This document shows, in pieces, positions 35,450 through 43,824 of a stretch of 64,000 nucleotides of DNA. The stretch's first letter is position 1; each line of letters starts with the position of its first letter. A program made the translations under genes and the position numbers. The DNA lies in NCBI GenBank assembly GCA_963774195.1, contig CAVZDY010000001.1:1302001-1366000 (forward strand). The letters are read 5' to 3'. The stretch is from Roseiarcus sp963774195 (GTDB lineage Bacteria > Pseudomonadota > Alphaproteobacteria > Rhizobiales > Beijerinckiaceae). The notes under the pieces were generated by a model, which was not told the origin of the DNA, searched no databases, and saw only the letters and a list, made by a program, of their open reading frames with translations.

Positions 35450-35468
35450 TTTGTAGTTCTGCTACAAA
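35450..35468. promoter_or_regulatory. Operator-like perfect inverted repeat TTTGTAG-N5-CTACAAA
   Basis: The sequence TTTGTAGTTCTGCTACAAA is a perfect 7+7 inverted repeat with a five-base centre. It lies 48 bases upstream of the cupin gene start, just inside a minus-strand TTGACG (-35-like, 35476 to 35471). Inner half-sites TGTAG/CTACA resemble the TGTA...TACA operators known for RpiR/HexR-type repressors. A partial copy is at 35630-35648. Confidence 0.75.
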
Positions 35469-35613
35469 TTCGTCAAGAGCGTTTCCCATCCAGCGGCGAG
35501 CGGAGCGGCTTGTGCCACCCACAAGCGGCTGAGGCAGAGCCATTTTGCACTGCGACAATTTCCAAATGAGCATTGCAATCACATTTTTGGGAAATTTTGG
35601 GAACGGTATCCGC

Positions 35614-35648
35614 TTGACGCCCCTTCTGTTGTGTACCTATGCTACAAA
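35614..35648 (+). promoter_or_regulatory. Probable sigma70 promoter with overlapping operator for the sugar ABC operon
   Basis: TTGACG (35614-35619) and TATGCT (35638-35643) are 18 bases apart and form a good -35/-10 pair pointing at the binding-protein gene. The 19 bases at 35630-35648 (TGTGTACCTATGCTACAAA) match the perfect repeat at 35450-35468 at 14 of 19 positions, including an exact CTACAAA half, and cover the -10. A repressor bound here would block transcription. The whole 35403-35698 gap is a divergent control region. Confidence 0.7.
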
Positions 35649-35698
35649 CCGTGGGGTTCGACCAACGACGCCCAGACCGAGAAAATCCGGAGGAAACC

Positions 35699-36670
35699 TT
35701 GATCAGGAGAGCTATTTCCGTTTTGGCGCTCGCCGTCGCCATGTCGGCCGCGGCATACGGCTCCGCCGCCGCAGCCGACTGTAAGGTCGGCGTCGCGATG
35801 TACACGCTGAGCGCCCCCTATTTCGCGGCCCAGGTCGCCGCCGCCGTCGATCAGGCCAAGAAGGCCGGCTGCGAGGTTTCGCAGTCCGACGGCCAGAACG
35901 ACATGAACAAGCAGATCTCCGACGTCGAGGACATGGTCGCCAAGGGCGTGAAGCTCCTGATCCTCAACCCGCGTGATCCCGAAGGTCTCGTCGCCGCCGC
36001 CGACGCCGCCACCGCCGCGGGCGTCAAGGTCGTCGTGATGGACTCCAGCATCAACACCAAGGCGAAGATCGTCACCCAGGTTCGCTCGTCGAACGACCAG
36101 AACGGCTTCCTCGTCGGCCAGTGGCTCGCCAAGAAGATGCAGGGCAAGCCGATCAAGATGATCCTGCTGTCGGGCTCGCAGGGCAACGAGGTCGGCCGTG
36201 ACCGCCGGCTCGGCGTCTTCAAGGGCCTGATCGAAGGCCAACTCGTCAACGAAGGCAAGGCGGGCTTCACCGTGCTCGGCCAGGGCTGGGGCAACTGGGC
36301 GCAGGAAGACGGTCTGAAGGCGGCCGAAGACTTGCTGCAGGCTCACCCCGACGCGAACGTCATTCTGGGCGAGAACGATTCGATGGTGCTCGGCGCCCTG
36401 AAGGCGCTCCAAGATTCCGGCAAGAAGGATGTGCTCGTTCTCGCCGCCGCCGACGGGCAAAAGGAAGCGCTCGCCCTCATCAAGGAAGGCAAGTATGGCG
36501 CAACCGGCCTCAACGATCCGGATCTCGTCGCGCGCACGGCGGTGGACGTCGGGCTGAAGGCGCTCAAGGGCGAACTGCCGGCCGATTTCCCCAAGCTCCT
36601 GCTCACCAAGCCCGACGTGATCACCCAGGAGAACGTCGACAAGTACTATCGCAAGGACGCCGTGTTCTGA
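35699..36670 (+). CDS. Periplasmic sugar-binding protein of a ribose-type ABC importer (RbsB-like)
   Basis: A 323-residue type 1 periplasmic binding protein. Start TTG 35699 is chosen because CGGAGGAAA (35688-35696) precedes it and the product then begins with a clean Sec signal peptide (MIRRAISVLALAVAMSAAAY, cleavage likely after SAAAA before DCKVG). The mature domain follows the family pattern: KVGVAMYTLSAPYFA, DVEDMVAKGVKLLILNP, and NPRDPEG. An ATG at 35639 overlaps the operator and would destroy the signal peptide. It delivers a sugar or polyol to the RbsA/RbsC-type transporter encoded next. Confidence 0.92.
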   Translation: MIRRAISVLALAVAMSAAAYGSAAAADCKVGVAMYTLSAPYFAAQVAAAVDQAKKAGCEVSQSDGQNDMNKQISDVEDMVAKGVKLLILNPRDPEGLVAAADAATAAGVKVVVMDSSINTKAKIVTQVRSSNDQNGFLVGQWLAKKMQGKPIKMILLSGSQGNEVGRDRRLGVFKGLIEGQLVNEGKAGFTVLGQGWGNWAQEDGLKAAEDLLQAHPDANVILGENDSMVLGALKALQDSGKKDVLVLAAADGQKEALALIKEGKYGATGLNDPDLVARTAVDVGLKALKGELPADFPKLLLTKPDVITQENVDKYYRKDAVF

Positions 36671-36705
36671 GCTCCTCCCCTCGGACACGAGCGATCCCTG
36701 CCGGA

Positions 36706-36726
36706 GGCGGGCCTTTTTGGCCCGCC
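36706..36726 (+). terminator. GC-rich hairpin between binding-protein and ATPase genes
   Basis: GGCGGGCC (36706-36713), loop TTTTT, GGCCCGCC (36719-36726): a perfect 8-bp stem. There is no following U-run, so it is more likely a partial terminator or an RNA-stabilising hairpin, a common way to make more binding protein than transporter from one operon. Confidence 0.7.
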
Positions 36727-36756
36727 CCCTAGTTTCAAAGAGCGAGACAGTAAGCC

Positions 36757-38268
36757 ATGGCCGAACTTGCCCGGCTGACGGCCATCACGAAGTCCTTCGG
36801 CGGCGTCCAGGCGCTCCGAGGCGTCGATTTCGACGTCCAGAGCGGCGAGGTGCACGCGCTGATCGGCGAGAACGGCGCGGGCAAATCGACGCTGATGCGC
36901 GTGCTCGGCGGCGAGATGACCCCGAGCAGCGGCGAAGTCCGCATCGGCGGCAAGCCGTTCGAATTTAGAGATCCGCGCGCGGCGCGTGCGATGGGCATCG
37001 CCATCATTCACCAGGAACTGGCGCTTGCGCCGGACCTCTCGGTCGCCGAGAACATCTTCCTGGGCGAGCTGTCGCAGGTCATTTCATGGGGCGCGCTGCG
37101 GCGGCGCGCGCGCGACCTCATTCGTACCCTCGGCTTCGACATCGACCCCGGACGGCGGGTCGGAAGCCTGGCGGTCGCCCATCAGCAGGTCGTCGAGATC
37201 GCCAAGGCGCTTTCGCGCAAGGTCAAGATCATCGTCTTTGACGAACCGACCGCGGTGCTCTCGACGCAGGACGCCGAACGCCTGCACATGATCATCGCCA
37301 AGCTTCGTTCCGAGGGCGTCGGCGTGGTCTATATCTCGCACCGTCTCGACGAAGTGCTGCGCATCGCCGACCGCGTTACCGTGATGAAGGACGGCGAGGT
37401 CGTCGGGACGAGGGACGCCAAGACGCTGACGGTCGACGCGGCGATCCGCATGATGGTCGGTCGGCCGATGGCGGCCCTGTTTCCTGAGAAGGGCCCACGC
37501 ACGATCGGCGAAGAACGTCTCGGCGTTCGCGATCTGCGCGCAGGACGGCTCGTGCGTGGCGTCACGTTTTCGGTGCGCGCCGGCGAGATCGTCGGCCTCG
37601 GCGGCCTCGTCGGTTCCGGCCGCACTGAAGTTGCTCGGGTGATCTTCGGCGCCGATCGGAGGGAGAGCGGCGAGATTCGCGTCAACGGCCGCGCGGCGAA
37701 AGTGCGCTCACCGCTGGACGCAGTGAACGCCGGCATTTGCCTCGTGCCGGAAGACCGCAAACACCAAGGGGTCGTGCTTGATGCGCCGATCCGCGTCAAT
37801 GCGACCATGGCCCGCCTCTCCGCCGTCGTGAACCGGTTCGGATTCCTGCGCGGCAGCCTCGAGCGTAAGTTGGTGACGGACCTCGGCAAGAGCCTTCGCC
37901 TGAAAGCTTCGGCTATCGAGGCTCCGGTCTCGAGCCTTTCGGGCGGCAACCAGCAGAAGGTCGTGTTGGCCAAATGGTTCCACGCGGGAGGCGACGTCAT
38001 CATCCTCGACGAGCCGACGCGCGGCGTCGACGTCGGCGCCAAGAGCGAGATTTACAGCCTCGTGCTCAGGCTCGCCGAGGCGGGCAAGGCGGTGCTCGTG
38101 ATCTCCTCGGAGCATCAAGAACTGTTCGGCCTCTGTGATCGCGTGCTGGTGATGGGCGAAGGGCGGCTGCGCGGAGAATTGCTGCCCCCTGACTACAGCG
38201 AGGAAAATCTGCTGTCGCTCGCCATCTCGGGGGCGGAAGCGCCTAACCAAGAAGAAAGACGATCATGA
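36757..38268 (+). CDS. Ribose-type sugar ABC transporter ATPase with two ATP-binding domains (RbsA-like)
   Basis: A 503-residue protein holding two ABC domains in one chain. The first has Walker A GENGAGKST (about residue 36) and Walker B IIVFDEPTAVLS. The second has a degenerate Walker A (GLVGSGRTE), signature LSGGNQQKVVLAKW and Walker B VIILDEPTRGVD, as is normal for RbsA/XylG/MglA. It powers import of the sugar bound by the protein at 35699. The stop overlaps the permease ATG. Confidence 0.94.
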   Translation: MAELARLTAITKSFGGVQALRGVDFDVQSGEVHALIGENGAGKSTLMRVLGGEMTPSSGEVRIGGKPFEFRDPRAARAMGIAIIHQELALAPDLSVAENIFLGELSQVISWGALRRRARDLIRTLGFDIDPGRRVGSLAVAHQQVVEIAKALSRKVKIIVFDEPTAVLSTQDAERLHMIIAKLRSEGVGVVYISHRLDEVLRIADRVTVMKDGEVVGTRDAKTLTVDAAIRMMVGRPMAALFPEKGPRTIGEERLGVRDLRAGRLVRGVTFSVRAGEIVGLGGLVGSGRTEVARVIFGADRRESGEIRVNGRAAKVRSPLDAVNAGICLVPEDRKHQGVVLDAPIRVNATMARLSAVVNRFGFLRGSLERKLVTDLGKSLRLKASAIEAPVSSLSGGNQQKVVLAKWFHAGGDVIILDEPTRGVDVGAKSEIYSLVLRLAEAGKAVLVISSEHQELFGLCDRVLVMGEGRLRGELLPPDYSEENLLSLAISGAEAPNQEERRS

Positions 38269-39254
38269 CGGCGATCAGCGAACAGGGCGTTCAGGCCAAG
38301 CGCAGTTTCGATTTCGCTCAACTGCTTCAGCGGTTTGGAACCCTTGCTATCTTTGTCGCGCTGGTGATCGCCGCGTCCCTTTGGTCCGACAGCTTCCTCA
38401 CTCGGCCGAACATCCTCAACGTGCTGCGGCAGGTTGCCTCGAGCGCCGGCATCATGGCGATCGGCATGCTGTTTGTGATTCTGACGCGCGGCATCGATCT
38501 TTCGGTCGGCTCCATCGCCGCGCTCGGCAGCGTGCTGTCCGCCTCCTTCATCGCCTTCTCGGGCTACAGCGTTCCCGTCGCGGTTCTGCTGGTCATTCTG
38601 TGCGGCGCCGCCTGCGGGCTCGTGACGGGTGCCTTCGTCGCCTATCTCCGATTGCCGTCCTTCGTGATGTCGCTCGCCATGATGGCGATCGCGCGAGGCC
38701 TTTCGCTCATCTTCTCGGCCGGGCGTCCCATACCGATCGGCGATGGCGGCGACTCGCTCGCCGCGTTCGGCTCCGGCTACATGTTCGGGCTACCCGATCC
38801 GGTCATCCTGATGTTCGCGGTGTTCCTTGTCGGCGGCGTCGTCCTGAACTTCACGAAGTTCGGTCGGCTCATCACGGCGATCGGCTCCAACGAAGAAGCC
38901 GTGCGGCTCTCCGGCATTGCGGTTCCGCGTTACATTCTCGCGGTCTACGTCATCTCGGGCGCCCTGGCCGCCGTGGCGGGCATCATCTCCACCAGCCGCA
39001 CGGGCGTCGGCTCGGCGCAGGTTGGCGTCGGCGCCGAGCTCAACGTGATCGCGGCGGTGGTAATCGGCGGGGCCAGCCTCATGGGCGGACGCGGCGGCGT
39101 CATCAACACGCTGCTCGGCGCCCTGGTGATGGGCATCATCGCCAACATCATGAACCTGGCCGGCGTCCCCGGCTACGACCAGGAAGTCTACATGGGGCTC
39201 ATCATCGTCATTGCGATGCTGATCCAGTACGGCGCCGGCGCGCTGCGACGCTGA
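38265..39254 (+). CDS. Ribose-type sugar ABC transporter permease (RbsC-like)
   Basis: A 329-residue permease with about eight to ten hydrophobic segments. The family blocks ILTRGIDLSVGSIAALGSV and AVVIGGASLMGGRGGVINT are present. A homodimer would form the channel. ATG 38265 overlaps the ATPase stop. The next gene, a sugar kinase, starts 21 bases after its stop, so imported substrate and kinase are co-expressed. Confidence 0.94.
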   Translation: MTAISEQGVQAKRSFDFAQLLQRFGTLAIFVALVIAASLWSDSFLTRPNILNVLRQVASSAGIMAIGMLFVILTRGIDLSVGSIAALGSVLSASFIAFSGYSVPVAVLLVILCGAACGLVTGAFVAYLRLPSFVMSLAMMAIARGLSLIFSAGRPIPIGDGGDSLAAFGSGYMFGLPDPVILMFAVFLVGGVVLNFTKFGRLITAIGSNEEAVRLSGIAVPRYILAVYVISGALAAVAGIISTSRTGVGSAQVGVGAELNVIAAVVIGGASLMGGRGGVINTLLGALVMGIIANIMNLAGVPGYDQEVYMGLIIVIAMLIQYGAGALRR

Positions 39255-39275
39255 TACGTAGTTGGGAGACGACGC

Positions 39276-40781
39276 TTGGCTCGCGACCTCACGCTCTCGA
39301 TCGACGTCGGCACCGGCAGCGTGCGCGCCGCTCTGGTCGACGGCGCAGGCGCGATCCTCGCTATCGCCAGCCGCGAGCACGATCAGATCGTGCCGCAGTT
39401 CGGATGGGCGGAGCAGCGGCCGCTCGACTGGTGGACCGGCGTCGCCGCTTCGATCCGCGACGTCCTTGCCGCTGTCGAAGGCGCGCGCGACCGGATCGCG
39501 GCTGTCGCCGCCTGCGGCCAAATGCATGGCACGGTGCTGGTCGACGCGCGCGGTGAGCCCACTCGCGACAGCGCGCCGCTATGGAACGACAAGCGCACCG
39601 CCGGCCTCGTGAAGGAATTCGAACGTACGCATGGCTCCGGCGCGTTCCTCGCCGAGAGCGGAAATCCGCCAACGCCGGCGTGGCCAGGGTTCAAGCTGCA
39701 ATGGCTGCGCGAAAATGACGCCGTCGCCTACCGCGACGCCGAATGCGTGCTGATGCCGAAGGACTTCATCAACCTGTGCCTCACCGGCGAACGGGCGATG
39801 GATACGGGCGACGCCTCGTGCAGCTTTCTGATGAATCCACGTACGCGGCGCTGGTCGCAGACGATGATCGACCTCCTCGGCGTCGATGCCGCGAAGCTTC
39901 CGCCAATCCGCGAGCCGCTCGAAATCCTCGGCTCCGTGACCAATGATGCGGCGGAAGAGACCGGCCTTCAGCCGGGCACGCCGGTCCTTGTCGGGGGCGC
40001 CGACTATCCCGTTGCGCTGCTCGGCTCCGGCGCTTGCCGACCTGGGCTTGCTTCCGACGTCACAGGCACCTCTTGCATACTGACGTTGATCGCCGAGGCG
40101 CCGCTGCTCGACCCGGAGGTTTGCAACGTCGCCACGGTCGAGGGAAACTGGGGCCCGTTCGTTCTCCTGGAGACCGGTGGCGACGCGATGCGCTGGGCGC
40201 GCCGCGCCTTGCACGAAAAGGCGCTGAGCTACGACGAGATCGTTGCGCGCGCCGCGGCGGCGCCGGCCGGCGCGGAGGCGCTGATCTTCATGCCCTATCT
40301 GACGGGCGAGCGGCTCGGCGCGCATCGCAATGCGCGTGCGCAGTTCTTCGGCCTCGGCGCCGCACACGGGCTGGCGCATTTGCATCGCGCCGTCATGGAA
40401 GGCGTCGCCTTCGCGGCGGCGCGCCACCTTCGCATCATGGAGCGCGCGGCCGGACACAAGCTGGAGCGCGTGATCGCCTCGGGCGGCGGCGCCAAGACCG
40501 CGCTGTGGCTGAAGATCAAGGCGAGCGTCTATGGGGCGCCCATCGTCGTGCCGAAGGAGGCGGAGTGCGGCGTCATTGGCTGCGCCGCCATGGCGGCCAC
40601 CGCCTCAGGCCGCTTCCCCGACATCCACGAGGCGATCGGCGCCTATGTGCGTCATGTCGACGAGATTCAGCCCGATCCCGAATGGGCGGAAACCTACGCA
40701 CGGATGCAGCCGGTGTTCGACCGCCTCTATGCGCACAGCCAGGCGCTCTACGACGATCTCGACCGGCTCGCCAGCCGATGA
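39276..40781 (+). CDS. FGGY-family carbohydrate kinase, xylulokinase-like
   Basis: A 501-residue sugar kinase beginning at TTG 39276 after GGGAG. The ATP-binding loop SIDVGTGSVRAALVD opens the chain; GQMHGTVLV is the xylulokinase-type substrate motif; a second nucleotide loop (SDVTGTSCILTL) and the C-terminal signature region HRAVMEGVAFAARHL-like (MEGVAFAAARHL) and ASGGGAKTALWL follow. It should phosphorylate a ketose or polyol. Two FGGY kinases are encoded in this operon (see 43825), implying two phosphorylation steps or two substrates. Confidence 0.9.
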   Translation: MARDLTLSIDVGTGSVRAALVDGAGAILAIASREHDQIVPQFGWAEQRPLDWWTGVAASIRDVLAAVEGARDRIAAVAACGQMHGTVLVDARGEPTRDSAPLWNDKRTAGLVKEFERTHGSGAFLAESGNPPTPAWPGFKLQWLRENDAVAYRDAECVLMPKDFINLCLTGERAMDTGDASCSFLMNPRTRRWSQTMIDLLGVDAAKLPPIREPLEILGSVTNDAAEETGLQPGTPVLVGGADYPVALLGSGACRPGLASDVTGTSCILTLIAEAPLLDPEVCNVATVEGNWGPFVLLETGGDAMRWARRALHEKALSYDEIVARAAAAPAGAEALIFMPYLTGERLGAHRNARAQFFGLGAAHGLAHLHRAVMEGVAFAAARHLRIMERAAGHKLERVIASGGGAKTALWLKIKASVYGAPIVVPKEAECGVIGCAAMAATASGRFPDIHEAIGAYVRHVDEIQPDPEWAETYARMQPVFDRLYAHSQALYDDLDRLASR

Positions 40782-40817
40782 CTTCCCCCTCTTTCTCTCG
40801 TCTCAGGAGTGCTGATC

Positions 40818-41576
40818 ATGGATGAAGTCCTCGCAACGTTCCGGCCGGACCTTTTCGCCGGCAAGCGCGTCCTGATCTCCGGCGGCACGAGCGGCATCGG
40901 GCTTTGCCTTGCGAAGGGTTTCGCGCGGCTCGGCGCGCAGACGATCGCGACCGGCGCCTCGTCCGAACGGCTGGAGGCGGCGCGAGCCGACGCCGAGGCG
41001 AAGGCGATCGAGTTCCAGCGTCTCGACGTGCGCGACCGCGCGGCGGTCGACGCTTTTGTCGGCGGTCTGCCTTCGCTCGACGTCCTCGTCAATGCGGCCG
41101 GCGTCGCGAAGCCGGAGAGAGAATATGACGAGCGGGACTTTCTCGACGTCATGGACATCAACCTCAACAGCGCCATGCGCCTGTCGATGGCCGCTCATCC
41201 GCTGCTGGCGCGCTCGAAGGGCTCGATCCTCAACGTCGCCTCGATGCTGAGCTACCTCGCGGACGACAGCGTGCCCGCATATTGCGCGAGCAAGACTGGG
41301 ATTCTCGGCCTGACGCGCGCGCTCGCGCACCGCTTCGGGCCCGAAGGCATACGCGTCAACGCCATCGCGCCCGGCTACCACGCGACCGACATGACCAAGC
41401 CGCTATGGTCCGACCCGACGCCGGCGGGCAAGATCGCGGCGAAGGCGGCGCTGAAGCGCTGGGGCACGGTCGAGGATCTGGTCGGCGCCGCGGTCTTCCT
41501 CAGTTCGCCGGCGGCCCTGTTCGTCACCGCTATGACCATGCCTGTCGACGGCGGCTACGTCGTCAGCGGCTTCTGA
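40818..41576 (+). CDS. SDR-family oxidoreductase
   Basis: A 252-residue classical SDR: cofactor loop SGGTSGIG, NAAG motif, catalytic YCASK, and the ending TAMTMPVDGGYVVSGF. ATG 40818 has AGGAG (40805-40809) at eight bases; a GTG at 40809 overlaps that site and is unlikely. In this operon it probably oxidises a polyol or reduces a keto-sugar. Confidence 0.9.
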   Translation: MDEVLATFRPDLFAGKRVLISGGTSGIGLCLAKGFARLGAQTIATGASSERLEAARADAEAKAIEFQRLDVRDRAAVDAFVGGLPSLDVLVNAAGVAKPEREYDERDFLDVMDINLNSAMRLSMAAHPLLARSKGSILNVASMLSYLADDSVPAYCASKTGILGLTRALAHRFGPEGIRVNAIAPGYHATDMTKPLWSDPTPAGKIAAKAALKRWGTVEDLVGAAVFLSSPAALFVTAMTMPVDGGYVVSGF

Positions 41577-41604
41577 GCCGACAGGCGAGTTGGAGAAGCG
41601 ACGC

Positions 41605-42741
41605 ATGACCAACCCACAGCAAGGACGCGGGTTCGGGCGAGCCTACGGCGGCCCGGGCAAATACATCCAGCGCGCTGGCGAGTTGTCGCGACTGACGGCG
41701 CATCTGCGCCCTCTCGGCGAAAAGGCCTTCGTGCTGGTCGACGGCTTCGTGCTCGACAAACTGGGCCCGCAACTCGCCGCCTCTCTGAGCCAGGGCGATC
41801 TCGTCCACGTCCTTGATCGCTTCGGCGGCGAATGCTGCTCCGAGGAGATCGAGCGGGTCGCCGCGGCGGCCAAGCGCTTCGACGCCGACATCATCCTCGC
41901 GGTCGGCGGCGGGAAGACGGCCGACACGGCCAAGGTCGCCGCGTGCGAGATCGGCGCGCGGATCGCGATCGCGCCGACCATCGCTTCGACCGATGCGCCC
42001 TGCAGCGCCATCGCGGTGCGTTACTCCGCCCACGGCGTCTACCAGCAGTCGATGTTCCTGCCGCGCAGTCCCGACATCGTCGTCGTCGACAGCGCGGTCG
42101 TTGCCGCCGCGCCGGCGCGGTTTCTCGTCGCGGGTGTGGGAGATGCGCTGTCCACCTGGTTCGAGGCGCGCTCCAATCTCGACACCGGCTCTCCCAATCT
42201 CATCGCCTCGGGATTCCCGACTCCGCTCGCGGGCGTCGCCATCGCCAAGACTTGCCACGACGTCCTCATGCGCGACGCGCTTGCCGCCAAACTCGCGGTC
42301 GAGCGCGGGGCGCTGACACAAGCCGTGGAGAACATCATCGAGGCGAACACGCTGCTCAGCGGCCTCGGCTTCGAGAACTGCGGCGTCTCCGGCGCGCACG
42401 GGATCCATGACGGCCTGACGGTTCTCGACGAGACGCATGGCTTCTTCCATGGCGAGAAGGTCGCCTTCGGCGTGCTGTGCCTGTTGATGCTGGAGGGGCG
42501 CCCGCTCGCCGAGATCGAGGCGACCGCGAAGTTCTGCCGCTCGCTCGGCCTGCCGACGCGGCTGGCGGATCTCAATCTTGCGAAGGCGAGCCGCGCCGAC
42601 ATCGAGCGCGTCGCCGAAGCGGCGCTCGCTCCGGACTCGGCGACCTGGCGCTCCGCCGCGCCGCTCAGCGTTGCGACCGTCCGCGACGCGATCGTCTCGC
42701 TCGACGCCTTTACCTCGAGCCTCGGCGCCGTCGGCGCCTGA
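41605..42741 (+). CDS. Iron-type alcohol dehydrogenase, glycerol dehydrogenase family (GldA-like)
   Basis: A 378-residue group III/GldA-type dehydrogenase. It starts with the family phrase GRAYGGPGKYIQRAGELSRL, has the NAD-binding loop ILAVGGGKTADTAKVAA and TIASTDAPCSAI, and metal-ligand regions VAGVGDALSTWFEAR (Asp) and SGAHGIHDGL ... THGFFHGEKVAFG (two His). It would oxidise a vicinal diol such as glycerol or a longer polyol using NAD+. ATG 41605 is preceded by GGAGAAG; TTG 41590 would overlap that site. Confidence 0.91.
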   Translation: MTNPQQGRGFGRAYGGPGKYIQRAGELSRLTAHLRPLGEKAFVLVDGFVLDKLGPQLAASLSQGDLVHVLDRFGGECCSEEIERVAAAAKRFDADIILAVGGGKTADTAKVAACEIGARIAIAPTIASTDAPCSAIAVRYSAHGVYQQSMFLPRSPDIVVVDSAVVAAAPARFLVAGVGDALSTWFEARSNLDTGSPNLIASGFPTPLAGVAIAKTCHDVLMRDALAAKLAVERGALTQAVENIIEANTLLSGLGFENCGVSGAHGIHDGLTVLDETHGFFHGEKVAFGVLCLLMLEGRPLAEIEATAKFCRSLGLPTRLADLNLAKASRADIERVAEAALAPDSATWRSAAPLSVATVRDAIVSLDAFTSSLGAVGA

Positions 42742-42784
42742 GGTTTCTTTGTTCCCGAACACCCGTGAGACAGAGGACGAATAC

Positions 42785-43801
42785 ATGCGCGCCGCCGTAA
42801 TGCACAAACCGGGCGATATCCGTTTGGAGGACGTCGCCAAGCCGGAAGCCAAAGCCGGCGAGGCGCTGTTGCGCGTCGCTGCGGTCGGCGTCTGCGGCTC
42901 GGACATTCCGCGCATGCTGACCAAAGGCGCGCACCGCATGCCGCTGGTGTGCGGCCACGAATTCTCCGGCCACATCGTAGCGCTCGGCCCCGACGTGAAA
43001 GGCTTCGAGGTCGGCGATCTGGTGGGCGTCGCGCCGCTCATTCCGTGCGGCTACTGCGATCAATGCGCCACCGGCAATTTTTCGCGCTGCCGCAACTACG
43101 ACTATTTCGGCAGCCGCCGCGACGGCGCCTACGCCGAGTTCGTCGCCGTGCCGGTCGAGAACCTCCTGAAGGCGCCGACGGACGCGGATCCGCGCGCAGT
43201 GGCGATGACGGACCCTGCGTCGATCGCGTTGCACGCGATCTGGAAGGCGCCCCCGACGATGGGCCAGCGCGGCGCGGTCATCGGCTGCGGTCCGATCGGA
43301 TTGTTCGCGATCCAGTGGATGAAGCTGATGGGCTGCACGGAAGTGGTCGCGATCGATCTGGCGAACGAGAAGCTGGATCAGGCGCGCGAGGCGGGCGCCA
43401 CTCACACTTATCTCGCCAGCGAAACGCCGCCGCCTGATCTTCTCTGCGATCTCATCATTGAGGCCGCCGGCGCGCCATCCTCCATCAATCTCGCGACGCG
43501 TCTGGCGGCGCCTGGCGGCCATGTCGTGTTCATCGGCATTCCGACCGGCGAAGTCCCGCTCGACAACAAGACCTTCCAGCATCTCCTGCGGCAGGAGATC
43601 TCTCTGCACGGCGCGTGGAACTCGTTCAGCGCGCCCTTCCCGGGCAAGGAATGGACGGTGACGCTGGATGCGCTGGTCACCGGCAAGCTCAAGTGGGAGT
43701 TCATGATCACCCACGAACTGGGACTCGACGCGCTGCCGGGCATGTTCGACACTATCCGCGGAAGAAACGAGCACTTCTCGAAAGTGATGTTCAAGCCCTG
43801 A
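42785..43801 (+). CDS. Zinc-dependent medium-chain dehydrogenase, galactitol-1-phosphate/sorbitol dehydrogenase-like
   Basis: A 338-residue MDR. Catalytic zinc site VGVCGSDIPRM and GHEFSGHIV, structural zinc cysteines in PCGYCDQCATGNFSRC, and the NAD loop VIGCGPIGLFAIQ are intact. The overall pattern resembles GatD and polyol dehydrogenases. ATG 42785 gives the usual N-terminus MRAAVMHKPGDIRLEDV. It follows the GldA-like gene by 43 bases and precedes the second kinase. Confidence 0.9.
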   Translation: MRAAVMHKPGDIRLEDVAKPEAKAGEALLRVAAVGVCGSDIPRMLTKGAHRMPLVCGHEFSGHIVALGPDVKGFEVGDLVGVAPLIPCGYCDQCATGNFSRCRNYDYFGSRRDGAYAEFVAVPVENLLKAPTDADPRAVAMTDPASIALHAIWKAPPTMGQRGAVIGCGPIGLFAIQWMKLMGCTEVVAIDLANEKLDQAREAGATHTYLASETPPPDLLCDLIIEAAGAPSSINLATRLAAPGGHVVFIGIPTGEVPLDNKTFQHLLRQEISLHGAWNSFSAPFPGKEWTVTLDALVTGKLKWEFMITHELGLDALPGMFDTIRGRNEHFSKVMFKP

Positions 43802-43824
43802 AGGGCAGGGGAGCGAAACGCGCC

